DNA from: Heliopora coerulea
Lineage: Eukaryota; Cnidaria; Anthozoa; Scleralcyonacea; Helioporidae
Assembly: GCA_030142905.1 (NCBI GenBank)
Contig: JASJOG010000048.1
Coordinates: 1,597,501-1,661,500, forward strand
Length of the DNA stretch: 64,000 nucleotides
Direction: 5' to 3'
Shown here piece after piece: positions 1 through 11,800 of this stretch (position 1 is its first letter; every line of letters starts with the position of its first letter). The notes beneath the pieces were generated by a model, which was not told the origin of the DNA, did no database searches, and worked only from the letters and a program-made list of their open reading frames with translations. Both the position numbers and the translations under genes were made by a program.

Positions 1-429
1 GCATACTGTACATAAAACCTCCCACAAAAAATGACAGGGACCCCCTAATGCCCCCTCTAAATCTAGTTGTGCCCTTGCTTGTATGGATGCAGTATTGCAC
101 ACTCTGTAGTAAACCAAGTCTAAAACCAAGATACGTACAATACATTTTTCATGGTTTATTTTGTTGTAAAATCTTATGTAATGCTATGTTATCATAACTT
201 GTTAGCAGTTACATTAGTTTGGAGTACCATACTCTAATAATTTGTAAGATTTGAAGCTATTTTATTAGACATTACAGTACATTATAAATTTATAATTATT
301 AGACAAGCTTAGAGAATAGTCTTAAAACTAGTTATGCGATGTGCTAAGTTGTGAGATGTTATGCTAATTTGTGAGATGTTGTATGCTGAGTTGTAAGATA
401 CCACACTTTATAACATTATTTATATGGTA
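1..429. other. AT-rich sequence, no gene seen
   Basis: No exon, RNA gene or clear repeat boundary is visible. It is probably the intron of SDAD1 upstream of the first exon in the window, or upstream flank. None of the SDAD1 N-terminal sequence expected before residue ~115 can be read here. Confidence 0.4.
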
Positions 430-1373
430 AAGTAGAAGCTGAGTTATGCGACCTCCATGTTTTGCGACCACCTGTCGTACACGACCACATTTCCTGGCAC
501 GGACGATTTGTAGCTAAAAAGTACCTGTAATGAGCGACTACCTGCCCAACGACCACTTTTTTGCATCCCAAGCAAGAAATTTACCTGTCATTAACGACCA
601 TTTTCACTTCAAATGCCCAACATGTATGCAGAATACTGAGAGACAAGAGTTCGTATTTTTCACAATGTATTAATGTATTAAGATACTCAAATTTCAAAAC
701 AATATCGTCTTTCTGTCTACAAGTGTCTATATCCATATTGCAAACTTTAAAACTCATGACATGACGTTCTTACATTTCAATTTAAATACACGACTTGCAA
801 GTCATCACGCAAATATGTATGGAATTTTGTTTTTGTATTTTTCTGAAGTCAAACGGCGCACATCACCTGTCAAGGTGTAAAAGGTGTCATCATGTCTTAT
901 GTAAATATGCCACAGTCGTTCGCATGTAAATAACAGTGTTTTTAGTCCATTTTTATCAGTTCGCTAAAGTCCTCAAAACCTAGTAGTTCTACAGTCTCTT
1001 GTCTTTACATATTAATTTTCACTATGGCTATGGTTCACGCGCACAAGAAACGCCAGGTCATGTTGGATGAACGAATGCGTGTCATCAAACTTTCCAACCA
1101 GGGCGATTCAGCTAGAAAAATTGCCGAAAGCTTTGTCTGTAACGTTTATACCGTATATGTATTGACTGAATAATACAATTTGTTATTTTAAAGATTAGTT
1201 TGCTGTTGTCTCTTAATATCGTTACATCGTCGCAGCATTTTTAGTATTTCAAAAACATGTTTGATATTTTTAAGAAATGATGACGTCATTCGCAAACCTG
1301 TGTTAACGACCACCTGTCATTTACGACCGTTTTCACGAGAACCAAGGGTGGTCGCATAACTCAGGTTCTACTG
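430..1373 (+). mobile_element. Tigger/pogo-like DNA transposon derivative with TA target site
   Basis: Both ends carry the same inverted terminal motif: AGTAGAAGCTGAGTTATGCG on the left and, in reverse complement, CAGTAGAACCTGAGTTATGC on the right. Each end is flanked by TA (428-429 and 1374-1375), the target duplication of the Tc1/mariner/pogo superfamily. The termini start like those of Tigger elements. At 944 bp it is too short for a full transposase and keeps only a short HTH remnant, so it is an internally deleted non-autonomous copy. Subterminal copies of a short GCGACCACCTGTC-type motif (near 445-560 and 1306-1330) may be transposase binding repeats. Confidence 0.75.
1024..1173 (+). 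pseudogene. Remnant of CENP-B/Tigger-type N-terminal HTH
   Basis: A 49-codon frame starts at ATG 1024. It contains LDERMRVIKLSNQGDSARKI followed by AESF, which matches the helix-turn-helix that opens pogo/Tigger/jerky (CENP-B-like) transposases, where a K-L-D-E-K...E-G-E-S-A-R-K-I-A pattern is usual. The frame then ends at TAA 1171 without the CENP-B C-terminal DNA-binding part or the DDE domain. It sits inside the TIR-bounded element described here. It is a relic and is not expected to be functional. Confidence 0.65.
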
Positions 1374-1819
1374 TATAGGTTTTTTTGAAAGACATGGGTT
1401 GCCAAATTTGCAATTTTCAAAAATAAATCAATTTTTGTGATAAAAATGCTTATGATTTTGGCAAATTTTTTTGTATATACAAAAAAATTTTTGACTTCCT
1501 TCGTGATCTATGCTCATATGACCTTACCAGCTAGTACAACTTTACTATGGTATATCTGGTCTATGATTTTGTTCAATTTTATGACCCTTTGTAGAAGTCA
1601 AGGTGGACTTTTAGCCATGAATTTTGGGTCCTAGAAAATCATCTTATACACTGCCAAATAGAATATACCATTAGTTTTTGATATCACTGAGACCATTACA
1701 GGTACATGACCCCTAAGTAGGTAATTAATGTACCTTTGTAAGGAGGAGATTTTGCTAGTGTTCTGTTGGTCTGTTGTGATGATGTCAAAAAGGCCTTGCA
1801 GTACTGTATGACTGTTTGA

Positions 1820-2337
1820 AGAATAATTGACTCAACAAAATTATTCTAAACACAGTTTTTAAATACGTAGATTCCAATGTAATTGGTAATTTAAGATAAA
1901 GTAGGAGAAGATGAAGAGTAATATATGCATCAAAGAGGTATACACAGTTACCAAAGACTGTTGGATAGTTTAGTTCTTAAAAGAACTGTATGAAATTTAA
2001 AGAGGTAAAATTCTACGTAAAGAATAAGCCTAAAGAATTAGAAAAAAGCATGATGCAAAAAAGCACAATGCAAGTGGTCTGCCAAAATGCATCATGCTTT
2101 TTTCTAATTCTTTAGGCTTATTCTTTATGTAGAATTTTACCTCTTTAAGTTTCATACAGTTCTTTTAAGAACTAAACTATCCAACAGTCTTTGGTAACTG
2201 TGTATACCTCTTTAATGAGTATATTACTCTTCATCTTCTCCTACTTTATCTTAATTACCAATTACCATGTATCTATGTATTTAAAAACTGTGTTTAAATT
2301 TGTTACCACGACAAAATTGCTGTTTTAAAATTATTCT
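1820..2337. repeat. Long fold-back (palindromic) element
   Basis: Two arms of about 200-235 bp are nearly perfect reverse complements (about 1820-2055 and 2087-2337) around a ~30-base loop. Matching pieces include AGTAGGAGAAGATGAAGAG on the left and CTCTTCATCTTCTCCTACT on the right. Small gaps between the arms show some age. No coding capacity is seen. It behaves like a fold-back MITE in SDAD1 non-coding DNA, and its transcript would form a long hairpin RNA. Confidence 0.85.
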
Positions 2338-2748
2338 AATTGGTATGAGGATTTCAAAAGCTGGTGTGAACTCTGAAAGTTTTCATTAAAATAATTGTAA
2401 GGTCTCCTACTATTTTGTTGTATATGAGTCTGACATTGAAGTAGCAGACTGTTTGAAAGAATTCCAAAATACTTCCTGGCTCTAGCACATTCTTATGTGC
2501 TGCTTCACCTGCTCCACACTTAATGGAAGTGTTAATGGAAACATTGATTGACTTCTCCATGTTCAGTAAATGAGGATACCAAACTGAAAGTCAATGGTTA
2601 GCAACCAAATTAAAGGAGTGGCTTCACACCAACATTATCATTTGTTTGGTGTTATTTAATAGTTAAATTGTTTGATTTTAAGTAATGAGTTTCATCAACT
2701 GAGTTATTACTAAAGGAAGTAAACAGTCTTAATATCTTTATCTACTAG

Positions 2749-5700
2749 TCTTCTGGAGCTATTTTTCTTGCTGTTTCGATGTAAAGACAAACTTCTCAGG
2801 AAGGTATGCTGCTTTGATGTTGAAATGTTCCATAGACAGGTGTCAGTTGTTGACCAGTTGTATAAATATCACAACACATCATTTTTAATTTACATCCATA
2901 GCTTCAACTTCATTTTTTTGAATTCTGTTGCAAAAAGACAATAGCTTGGAACAAACAGTAGAATTGAATAGAATTGAAAAGCACAAAGTTAAGGCTATGC
3001 ATCTACATGTAATTGATCTGTTATCATGCTGATTATTATATTATTTTAAGTAATGTGATTTTTCCAATCTGCCATTAATTTTTTTCCCCAGATGCTGTAT
3101 ACACACATTGTGACAGACATTCATCACATTAATGCCAAAAATAAGAACAACAAAGTGAACAATGTAAGTACCGCAAATCATTAGACTTCTTCATGACTTT
3201 TAATTTGTACAGTCATCAATAGATATTATACATGAGTAAATGTATTTATTTATTTATTTGTTTGTTTACCCAATATGTTTTGCAAGTGCTCAAATTAACC
3301 AGACTGACTACATAATCTTCAGGTTGAGAACATTTTCTCAAGTTCTCAGTTTATCTCTTGCAATTTTACTTTGTGTTTTTTGTCAAGTAAACGACTGTTG
3401 TTGTAATATTTACATGGATTCAAAGGGGAATGTCAATGTGATCAGGTTGATGATTATGTTGTGCAAGTCATTCTGTCAATTCAGGCATAATGGATATTGT
3501 GAAGATGTTCTTTATTGTGAAACCAGAGTTTTGTGACCACCAATATTGCTAATCAAATGTACTTGTTAACTTCACATACAGGTGGTCAAAACTGGTTTGA
3601 TCTCTGATTCAGTAACAATTCAGAATGGTTTTATTTTTAAAGTTTATTTCACATTGTTTTATTATATTTTATTTTAGTTTAGTTTTATTATATTTTGCTA
3701 TACCTTGTTTTTATTTATGTTTTGTTTTCAATTTTAAATTCAATGTAATTGTAATTTGTTTTGTTTCATTTTGCCCACACCCAGATCATTGCAGTTCCAG
3801 CTGCTCATACCGTAATAATTTCAAAATTTTTTCTCATTTCTTGGACTATTTTTCACTCTGCCTCCTGAAATGCATTCCATGTTCTCACTCATTTACGTTG
3901 TTTTTTTTTAATTTTTTTAAGACATTGCAAAATTTTATGTACACAATGTTGAAAGATAGCAATCTGTTGGCAGCTAAAAAATCATTGGATGTAATGATTG
4001 AACTGTATAAGAAGAATGTCTGGAAGGATGCCAAGACCGTTAACGTGATAGCATCTGCTTGCTATTCAAATGAGAATAAAGTAAGTGTCCTTATAAAATG
4101 CACATACGAGTTAGTTGTAACTGTTTTTACTGTCATTAGTATGTTTCATTCAAGGCTCAAATTTTACCATGGCTAATGGAGCCAGTACATATAAAATGGC
4201 GACCAATATGGGTAATAAAAGTTAATCGTACTATGCTCGCTTCCTAAACTTCCAAATTTCAAAAGGTATCGTGATAAATATCTGCTGCTTCATGTCACCC
4301 TGTCTGCTGATGTTTTTCTTTTATTTTTAATTAAGATCTAATGGTCTGCTGTATTTTTTTCTGCTTGTGATGTGATAAATACCAATCAGAACTCACAGAC
4401 TCATGGTAAAAGTCATGTGTCAAGTTGAAAATGTTTACCCTTACAGCACCTTAAATCAATCCTGGTTCCTTGGTTTTTGAAATTTTGCTAACCACAATCT
4501 GTTCCCAAGTGGTTTGGATAAAGTATATGCAGTCACAAACTTTAACTTGTACGAAAGAAATTATCTCAGATAGCCCTGAGGTGAAGAACTTATGATGCCA
4601 AGGCCACTATTGTCTTGGACATAAAAATTGAAATTATTTCAGTTAGGCTGCACTATAGGTAGACCCAGAAGAGGGGCCCAAGGGGCTCAGAGCCCCCGTT
4701 TTTAGCTGTTAAAGATGCCATAGCTTTTTAATTTCACTATAGTGCATTGGATACTCAGCAGAGAACTTTCGTTACTTAAAATGGTGGAGGCTGTATTAGA
4801 TAGTGATCTTTTTGTATTGCTGACACCCCATGTACATGTTGATGCTACTAAAAGTTGTACAAACACTAGTTTGCCGATGAGGAAGGTGATGACAAAACGA
4901 GCTCTGAATTTTACACACTTGTTCATCCTTCGTACCATTTCTGTTTCAAAACAGGCGACTGTGTCACGAAAATAAACTTATTAACGCAATTCTCTTGAAG
5001 TGTTTTGGACTTTCACCTCACCTGGCAGTGTTTGATATCGATAGCACTTGGAGCACGTGTTAAAATGCATATTTTTGAACCACAGATTTTGATACAAGTT
5101 TTAAAATACAGACAAATACTTTAAAATACAAATACTCTAAAATACAGACAAATACAGACAAAAACCTCAGACAAATACTTTCCCGTACAGACCTCACACT
5201 CGGTTAACAAGTAATCAATATTAGGTAAACAGCTCTGGATCATTAGTTTCCACTAACTCTTAACCTCATGGTGGTATCACTGCAAGGATAGGCTGTTGTT
5301 TTGTTTGCTCAATTTTCGTACATCACAATATTACTTTTGGTCATATTGGCCAGCAGCACAGGGTTTTTGGGATGAAATTAACTGCGCAGTGATAAATATT
5401 CAAATAACAGTGCTCATCATTTCTTGTTTCTTCAAATCCTTTTTACAATGTACGATAAGTAGAGCCGATTGTTGATTCGCTGTACACCAAAGAAACTCGA
5501 GGAAACAATCTGAATCTTGTTTTACCTAAAGTAAGAACTGGAGCTTGTAGAAAGACATTTGTGTTCCAAGAAACTTTAATATACAATAAGCTACCAACTG
5601 ATTTAAAACATGAACAATCCTTTTTACGTTTTAAGACGAAATGTAATGATTTTAATTTTGATTTTAATATTAATTTAGTGCATATCATACCTGTCTTGTG

Positions 5701-5814
5701 TTCTACTTTTGTAATTATTTATCATTTGTCATTTACTCTAATAAGTTAGATTCAAGTCCCTCATTGAAAGCAGCTATTATTTAGCTGACGAGGTAAACCA
5801 GTATAAATAAGAGT

Positions 5815-5880
<66 letters not shown>

Positions 5881-8800
5881 AACATAAAAATGGACGTTGA
5901 CGACCAACGGGTCACTTGTCAATCCCTGGTGCGTGGCTATGAAATAAATGAATATTCAAGGGACCACAGACATTAACCAATTTTATTTTTATCCCGTACA
6001 AATTTGTTTTAATCTTGGGACTAGCCTCTCTCGGTCTTCGTCAGGTAGTGGAAGTAGAGACACTCACCATGTTCAATATGCATCTCTGCATAATTTTTCA
6101 GTGCAGTCTTAGAGCGATTGGACATGCTTTTCTCACCATGATTCTTTCTTTTCTCTTCGTAGTTTTCCTTTTTTGTCCAGGGATTTTCAAATCTTTAACA
6201 CTCCCAATAAATCTCGGCTTCTTCAAAATATTGTTGACACTTTGGCTATGGCCCACTTGATCAGCAGTCTCCCGTTATGAGTAATTTTCCCTCCATTTTC
6301 AAAGCTGATCCTTGGCCTTAGACCCATGATTTTGCATATTGCTTGAAATTCTTGTTTTACCAACAATTAAAAGTAATCTCCTGGGGAGCCAGGAATACAT
6401 CATGACTTTCCCATAAAAAATTCCTTAAAATGACTGGAGCTCTATCAAAAATTGTGGGAGATACGTTAAAATTATCTGAAATTGACTGTTTTGCCAAAGT
6501 AGTGAGTAAAAACCATTGCTACAACCTTTCATTACCCAAGAAATGGAGCTTGAGCAGTTCTTTTCGACCGCCAGTATATTTACAGTATTAGCTGAGAAAT
6601 GATTATGTATTTCATTCTTCTCTGAAATGCAGGTTACCGTCTGATATCTAGTTATGCCAGAAAACTTAATTTAGTGTACGTAATCAAAAACCTGATTTGA
6701 TGTATCAAGGTACTGTTTTTGTCTGTAAAGAGGTCTATGGCATGAAAAATGTCTGTTATATAAAGTTAGTTTCTGCTGGTGTGGTGTTCACTATCATGAG
6801 TGGTGCATACAAGGCAATGAGAAGAAATACTTATCCATTAAATTTTTTTGCCATTAAAACATCAGGTATTTTTTTTATCCAAGTTTTGTATAATTGATTA
6901 CGTGGTTTCGAGAAAACACGCACGGATGACTGTCGAAATATCACATATCGGAAGGACGAGTGCTGTTTGAGGATTTTGAAAGTCTTAATCTGTTTTTAAA
7001 TTAACTCAAAAATTAAATAATACTCGCGGAAAAAGTAATGGAGTGCCAAAAAAGTAATTCAGTGCAAACTTCTGTATTACTTTTTTTCCTGCTCTTTGTT
7101 ACCTTGAAATTGTAGAATCAAGAAATTTTTTCTTGACTATTTTTTCAGAGATAAAAATAACATGCCAAAAATCATGAACTCTAAACGCGGAAGTGAACAT
7201 ATTTGCTGACGCTTTTACAGTATTTGGTAGCTCGAATTCCATTTTATGCAGGTCCTCTGAAAATAGCATTGTTCAAGACCCAAGTTTGGTTTTATTTGTT
7301 GTGAAGACTAATGTGTTGCTACAATGTTGCTCTAGATATCTGTGACAGCACTGAAGTTCTTGCTCGACAAAGATGACGATGAGGCTGAATCTGACAGTGA
7401 TAGCGAAGTATGATACTATTCTATTTTTTGCTTAGCTTAAAGGACAGTTTCTCTTCTTGACCTCATCGTTTCAATAGCGGCACGCTACTTTACGGGTCGT
7501 CCCCACAAAATAGAGAGTATACCGGTTATTTTGCAGCTAGGTTGTCGCGTGAAATAGAATCGTGTGTGGTAGGAGGAAAAGGATCACAGTTGGACAAATT
7601 TGACAAAACAAAATTGTTTCAAGTGTTCAGAGCAAACATTTTACTCAGTTTCCTTTAAATTTATGACTTCAAGTATTTTCTGATGTGGCGTAATATTCCG
7701 AACTAAATTGCAACCTTTTCAGACTGATGGCACGATGGTAAAGCAGCTTTTACTTGCTAATCGAGTGGCCAAGAAAACAAAGAAAAAGGAGCACAGATTG
7801 AAAAGGACTCTATCAAATATAAAGGTAGGTAATGGTGTTCAAGGAACAACGGGTGTAGTTGATGTTCTTTCAATTTTTTATTTTGCTAATGGATGATATT
7901 GTGTTTGAAATTTATATAGAAGAAGAAAAAGAAGAATTTGAAGACCTCCTCCACCTTTTCAGCACTGTTTCTGATCAACGACCCTCAGGGTAATAATTTT
8001 TCTACTCTAGTTTGATAGTAGAAAAAAACAGACCAATCCAGAATTCATGCCGTTTGTTAAACTTTAAGCAGTTCGTTTGTTCGTCCTAGGATTTTGCGAA
8101 AAACTTTTCAAGAAGTTGGAGTCATCTACCGAAAGATTTGAAGTCCGAGTTATGATAATGGATTTACTGGCTCGATTGATTGGCGTTCATCAGGTAGACT
8201 ACTTGTTTTTTGTAACAAAGTTATGCTATGGACATTGATTTGAAACCTCATACTGATACTGTTGTACTTTTGTTTCCAATGTAAACACGTTACGATTGTG
8301 ACGTCTGCATCTTTCCTGCGCGCAACCGTCTGCTGAAATTTAGGCCGGGATTTACGAAAACCTTACGCGATTATGCTTGAAAGTTTCTCGGTTGACTTAT
8401 TTCCAAGTCAACCATTGCCACTGATCATATTAAAGCCCATTCATAAATTTCCTTAAAGAAAGGATATTTAGCAAGTTGTTTATTGGAAGGTCTTCAAAGA
8501 AGGTTTTTTCCTTATACAAACTTCCATTATTCCAAAGATTCGACCGAGTATTGTGTACATTATCTGTTTTGATAAATAACAAACATAGTTTCACGTTATT
8601 TGTCGAAAGAGATAATGCACACAATACTTGCTCGAACTTTTATCGCATTTTTATTCAAGAAATCAGTTAACAGAAACTTCCATTTTGTACTGGTGAAAAC
8701 GGCTTTGACAAAATGTGAAAAATCAAAGAGCTATTTATCCGGTGGATAATCTATAGTTCACGAAAGATTTACAGTAGTTTCTTAATTTGTTTGCTATATA

Positions 8801-11800
8801 CACGTCAGGCTTACACAGGTATCAAGTTTCTCTGTTACCCTTTTCTAGTTGTTTCTTTTCAATTTTTATCCATTCATTCAAAAGTATCTTCAGCCTCACC
8901 AAAAAGGTCAGTATGCTTTTTGTTCAGATCCTACATCTGACTTGTAACTTAGTTGTGTACTACTTATTTCATAAAGCTGTGGGCAGAATTAAACGCCTTT
9001 CCTTCTCTCATTCGTTTTTTGATGGTGACCAGCGACATGTTAGTGTCACGGGTATAATACCTTTGAATTCTACTTTGAGTGTACGTCAATCCGATTTTTT
9101 GCTTTCCTGTGGTGCCTATATATAACGGTTCGTCCTTAGTTTGAAAAAAACCCTTTCAATGTATTTTTAGCATCAAAACCAGGGGAGTTTTTCCAGCAAA
9201 AAATTGCTTTGTAGACTTAGTCGTTATTGTTAGTGGTGAAGTCACACGGTTCGCAGAAGTACATCCCCAGAAGTAGCTCGTATTTTGTAGCCTTTCTTCT
9301 TTTTGTAGTCTTCCTCTCTATACCAAACAATCGATCTGGATCTGTCATGTAAGGGGCTAACAATTACACTCCATAGAAGGGTGAGCATCGGAGGAGAAAA
9401 TGCCTTCCAGGTTCCTTTTTGATGAAAACGTAACTTGCCAAGAAATACCAGTGGAGGAAATAATATTGACACCCTGAATCAATACACGAGATTCTCATTT
9501 GTCAGTTTTTTCACCTTCCAATTAAAGAAGGTGCAGAAACATCTTTCAATCTTCTGAAACTACAGTACTAACACCATAGTATTCTTTAAGAACTCCAAGT
9601 ATTGGGCGAACAACTTTATAAAATCTGTAATACGGAGTCCCAGACTGTACTTAAATACCTTTCTTGCTACAGATGTTAGAGGTGCTTGTAAATATCACGT
9701 TGCTTTGTCTACTTCTACCCACTTTTCTTCTTCAATCTTCGTCGAAGCGTTAAATTAATATTTCATTGTGCATTGGTCAATTCAATCATGAATATAAATT
9801 CCCATGAGCGGCATCGGGCAGGACCGTCTGGCACATTTTTAGTTAAAGCATGGAATTCATAAAATCCGTAAAAATGAGTCATGACTAAGGTATTGAATTC
9901 AACGTATTTTACCACTCACTCTTTTTTCACTAGCTGCATCCCTGAAATGATCCCACCACCGTCATGTATGTCTAATACTCAGTCTAATACTTCATCCTTA
10001 GAGAGAGGAGCTTTGATACAGTACTTAGGAAACTTTAGCAATTATCGTAAAGGAAACTTCAAAACAGTACCTAATATATTCACTCAGGCCCACAGAGAGT
10101 AATTCAACCAACTGCCGTTGGTTGAATTACTGTCACATGCTCTTACCTTAATCTAAATGTATCCCGCGCGGACAATAATTTTAAAATTGTTGTCTGAACG
10201 GGCTACAACAGTCCGTGAACTAAGTGTGACAATAGCACGTGATTAAAAGTAATAAATAGCCCAAAGTCTAGTACACTACTGGCAGGTAAAGTATAAACAA
10301 CCGATTATAAACAAATTTGTACATTCAATTGTATATACTTACCTTTATTTCTTTATTTAATCAATTCTGTAAACGCATTTTCTTTCACAGAGGTTACGAA
10401 ATTGTTGACATTTTATGCCCAAGCATCGCATGAACTAGTCCCTTCTGAGGTAAGCTGCTAACTGTCTGGCATGTATGTGTTGAGAATGATTAGCAAAACT
10501 TAACTTAATCTGGTTTTCGACACTTAAGCTTATAATCACTTCACTTTAACTTTCACTGTAACTTTAAATACATCACTTTTCACGTGAGTGGTAAATATCC
10601 GTTATTAACGTTTACCAATGTAGTTGGTAACACCAATTTATTTAACAGAGTCAGTCTTCATTTTTACTAGAAATACGAAAACGCAACTACCCCTCTATGC
10701 ATTTTGGGGGGTTTTATATACACCTGTTTCTGACTTTAGCTTCATCCATCGCCGGCAAAGGCTGGACATAATTTAATGTTTTAGAATGTTCAAAACAAAA
10801 ATCTTTGAAAGAGGGAAGAAATGACAAGAGCTTCAAGCAGGACAGTTGATCATGGTGTTTGAATGAAAACCAAAAAGTGTAGTAACCTTACCTAATACAT
10901 TTTTTCCCTGACGTGTCCGTTGGACGTTGCTTGCAAAACGTGTGTAGTTGTTGGCACGTTGTTAACACTGTCGTCCAAATGAACGTAATAAAGTGGGTGG
11001 TTTAAACCCTGTAGAATCAATAGATGTAGGTGAACGTTGATCGTCCAGGTTAGAGTAGTCTTGCGAGAGAACGTTTGTGGTGCTTCTGTGACTGGCGTTT
11101 TGATAGCATCAACGTTTGTCATCATTGAAGATCAGCCAATGACCACTGATCTCCAAAACAGACTGGATAGGGCAACTTCTTGTGCTGACGGATGTGAAAT
11201 TGTTGGCCGAGAAAAGCCGAAATATGTAGCGGCCATATTGGAATGCTAATTCATTCAGCTTTGCCTTGATGAATAGACACTTATTTTATTTCTTATCCAA
11301 GGAGTACACGAGTCAGGAAACAACCAAAATTGAAGTAACCTCAAGTGAAAATCCTTTGTGAGCACTAGTTCCTCGATGCATTCTCTTTCAGAGATCTGTG
11401 ACTATGACTATCCGGCTCCTGATCTCTTCACCTGGGCGTGTTCTAATGCGTTCGGGTTGGTCCGGATGCGATTTATATTTAAACATATTCATACGAGTGC
11501 AAAGTGACTTTATGTTCCTCAAGTCATCACCTGGCTGAATGGACCCCAAGGCGTCCAGATTGGTAGCCTTGCCCACTAAGCATGGTGGGCAATGGGGATA
11601 CTGAAATGTTGTTAGAAAATGTTCTTGAAGAAGTGGTTAAAATGACAAATGACATGGTTCACAAGCAAAGACGTTTAAGTTTGATGTTTATACATATAGG
11701 GAATGAAATTTCTAGGAAACTATATCTGAAAACTCTGACACTTGTTTGTCAAGAAAACCAAACTCTTTTTCTATCTAACGATACCATGAGCAGCCCTTGA

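Noticed and set aside
1..2748. Further upstream SDAD1 exons
   Set aside because: The residues expected before [18 protein letters not shown] could not be found here. They probably lie left of the window.
10892..11249. Overlapping ORFs on both strands around 11 kb
   Set aside because: The reading looks somewhat protein-like, but no motif could be named and it lies within an SDAD1 intron.
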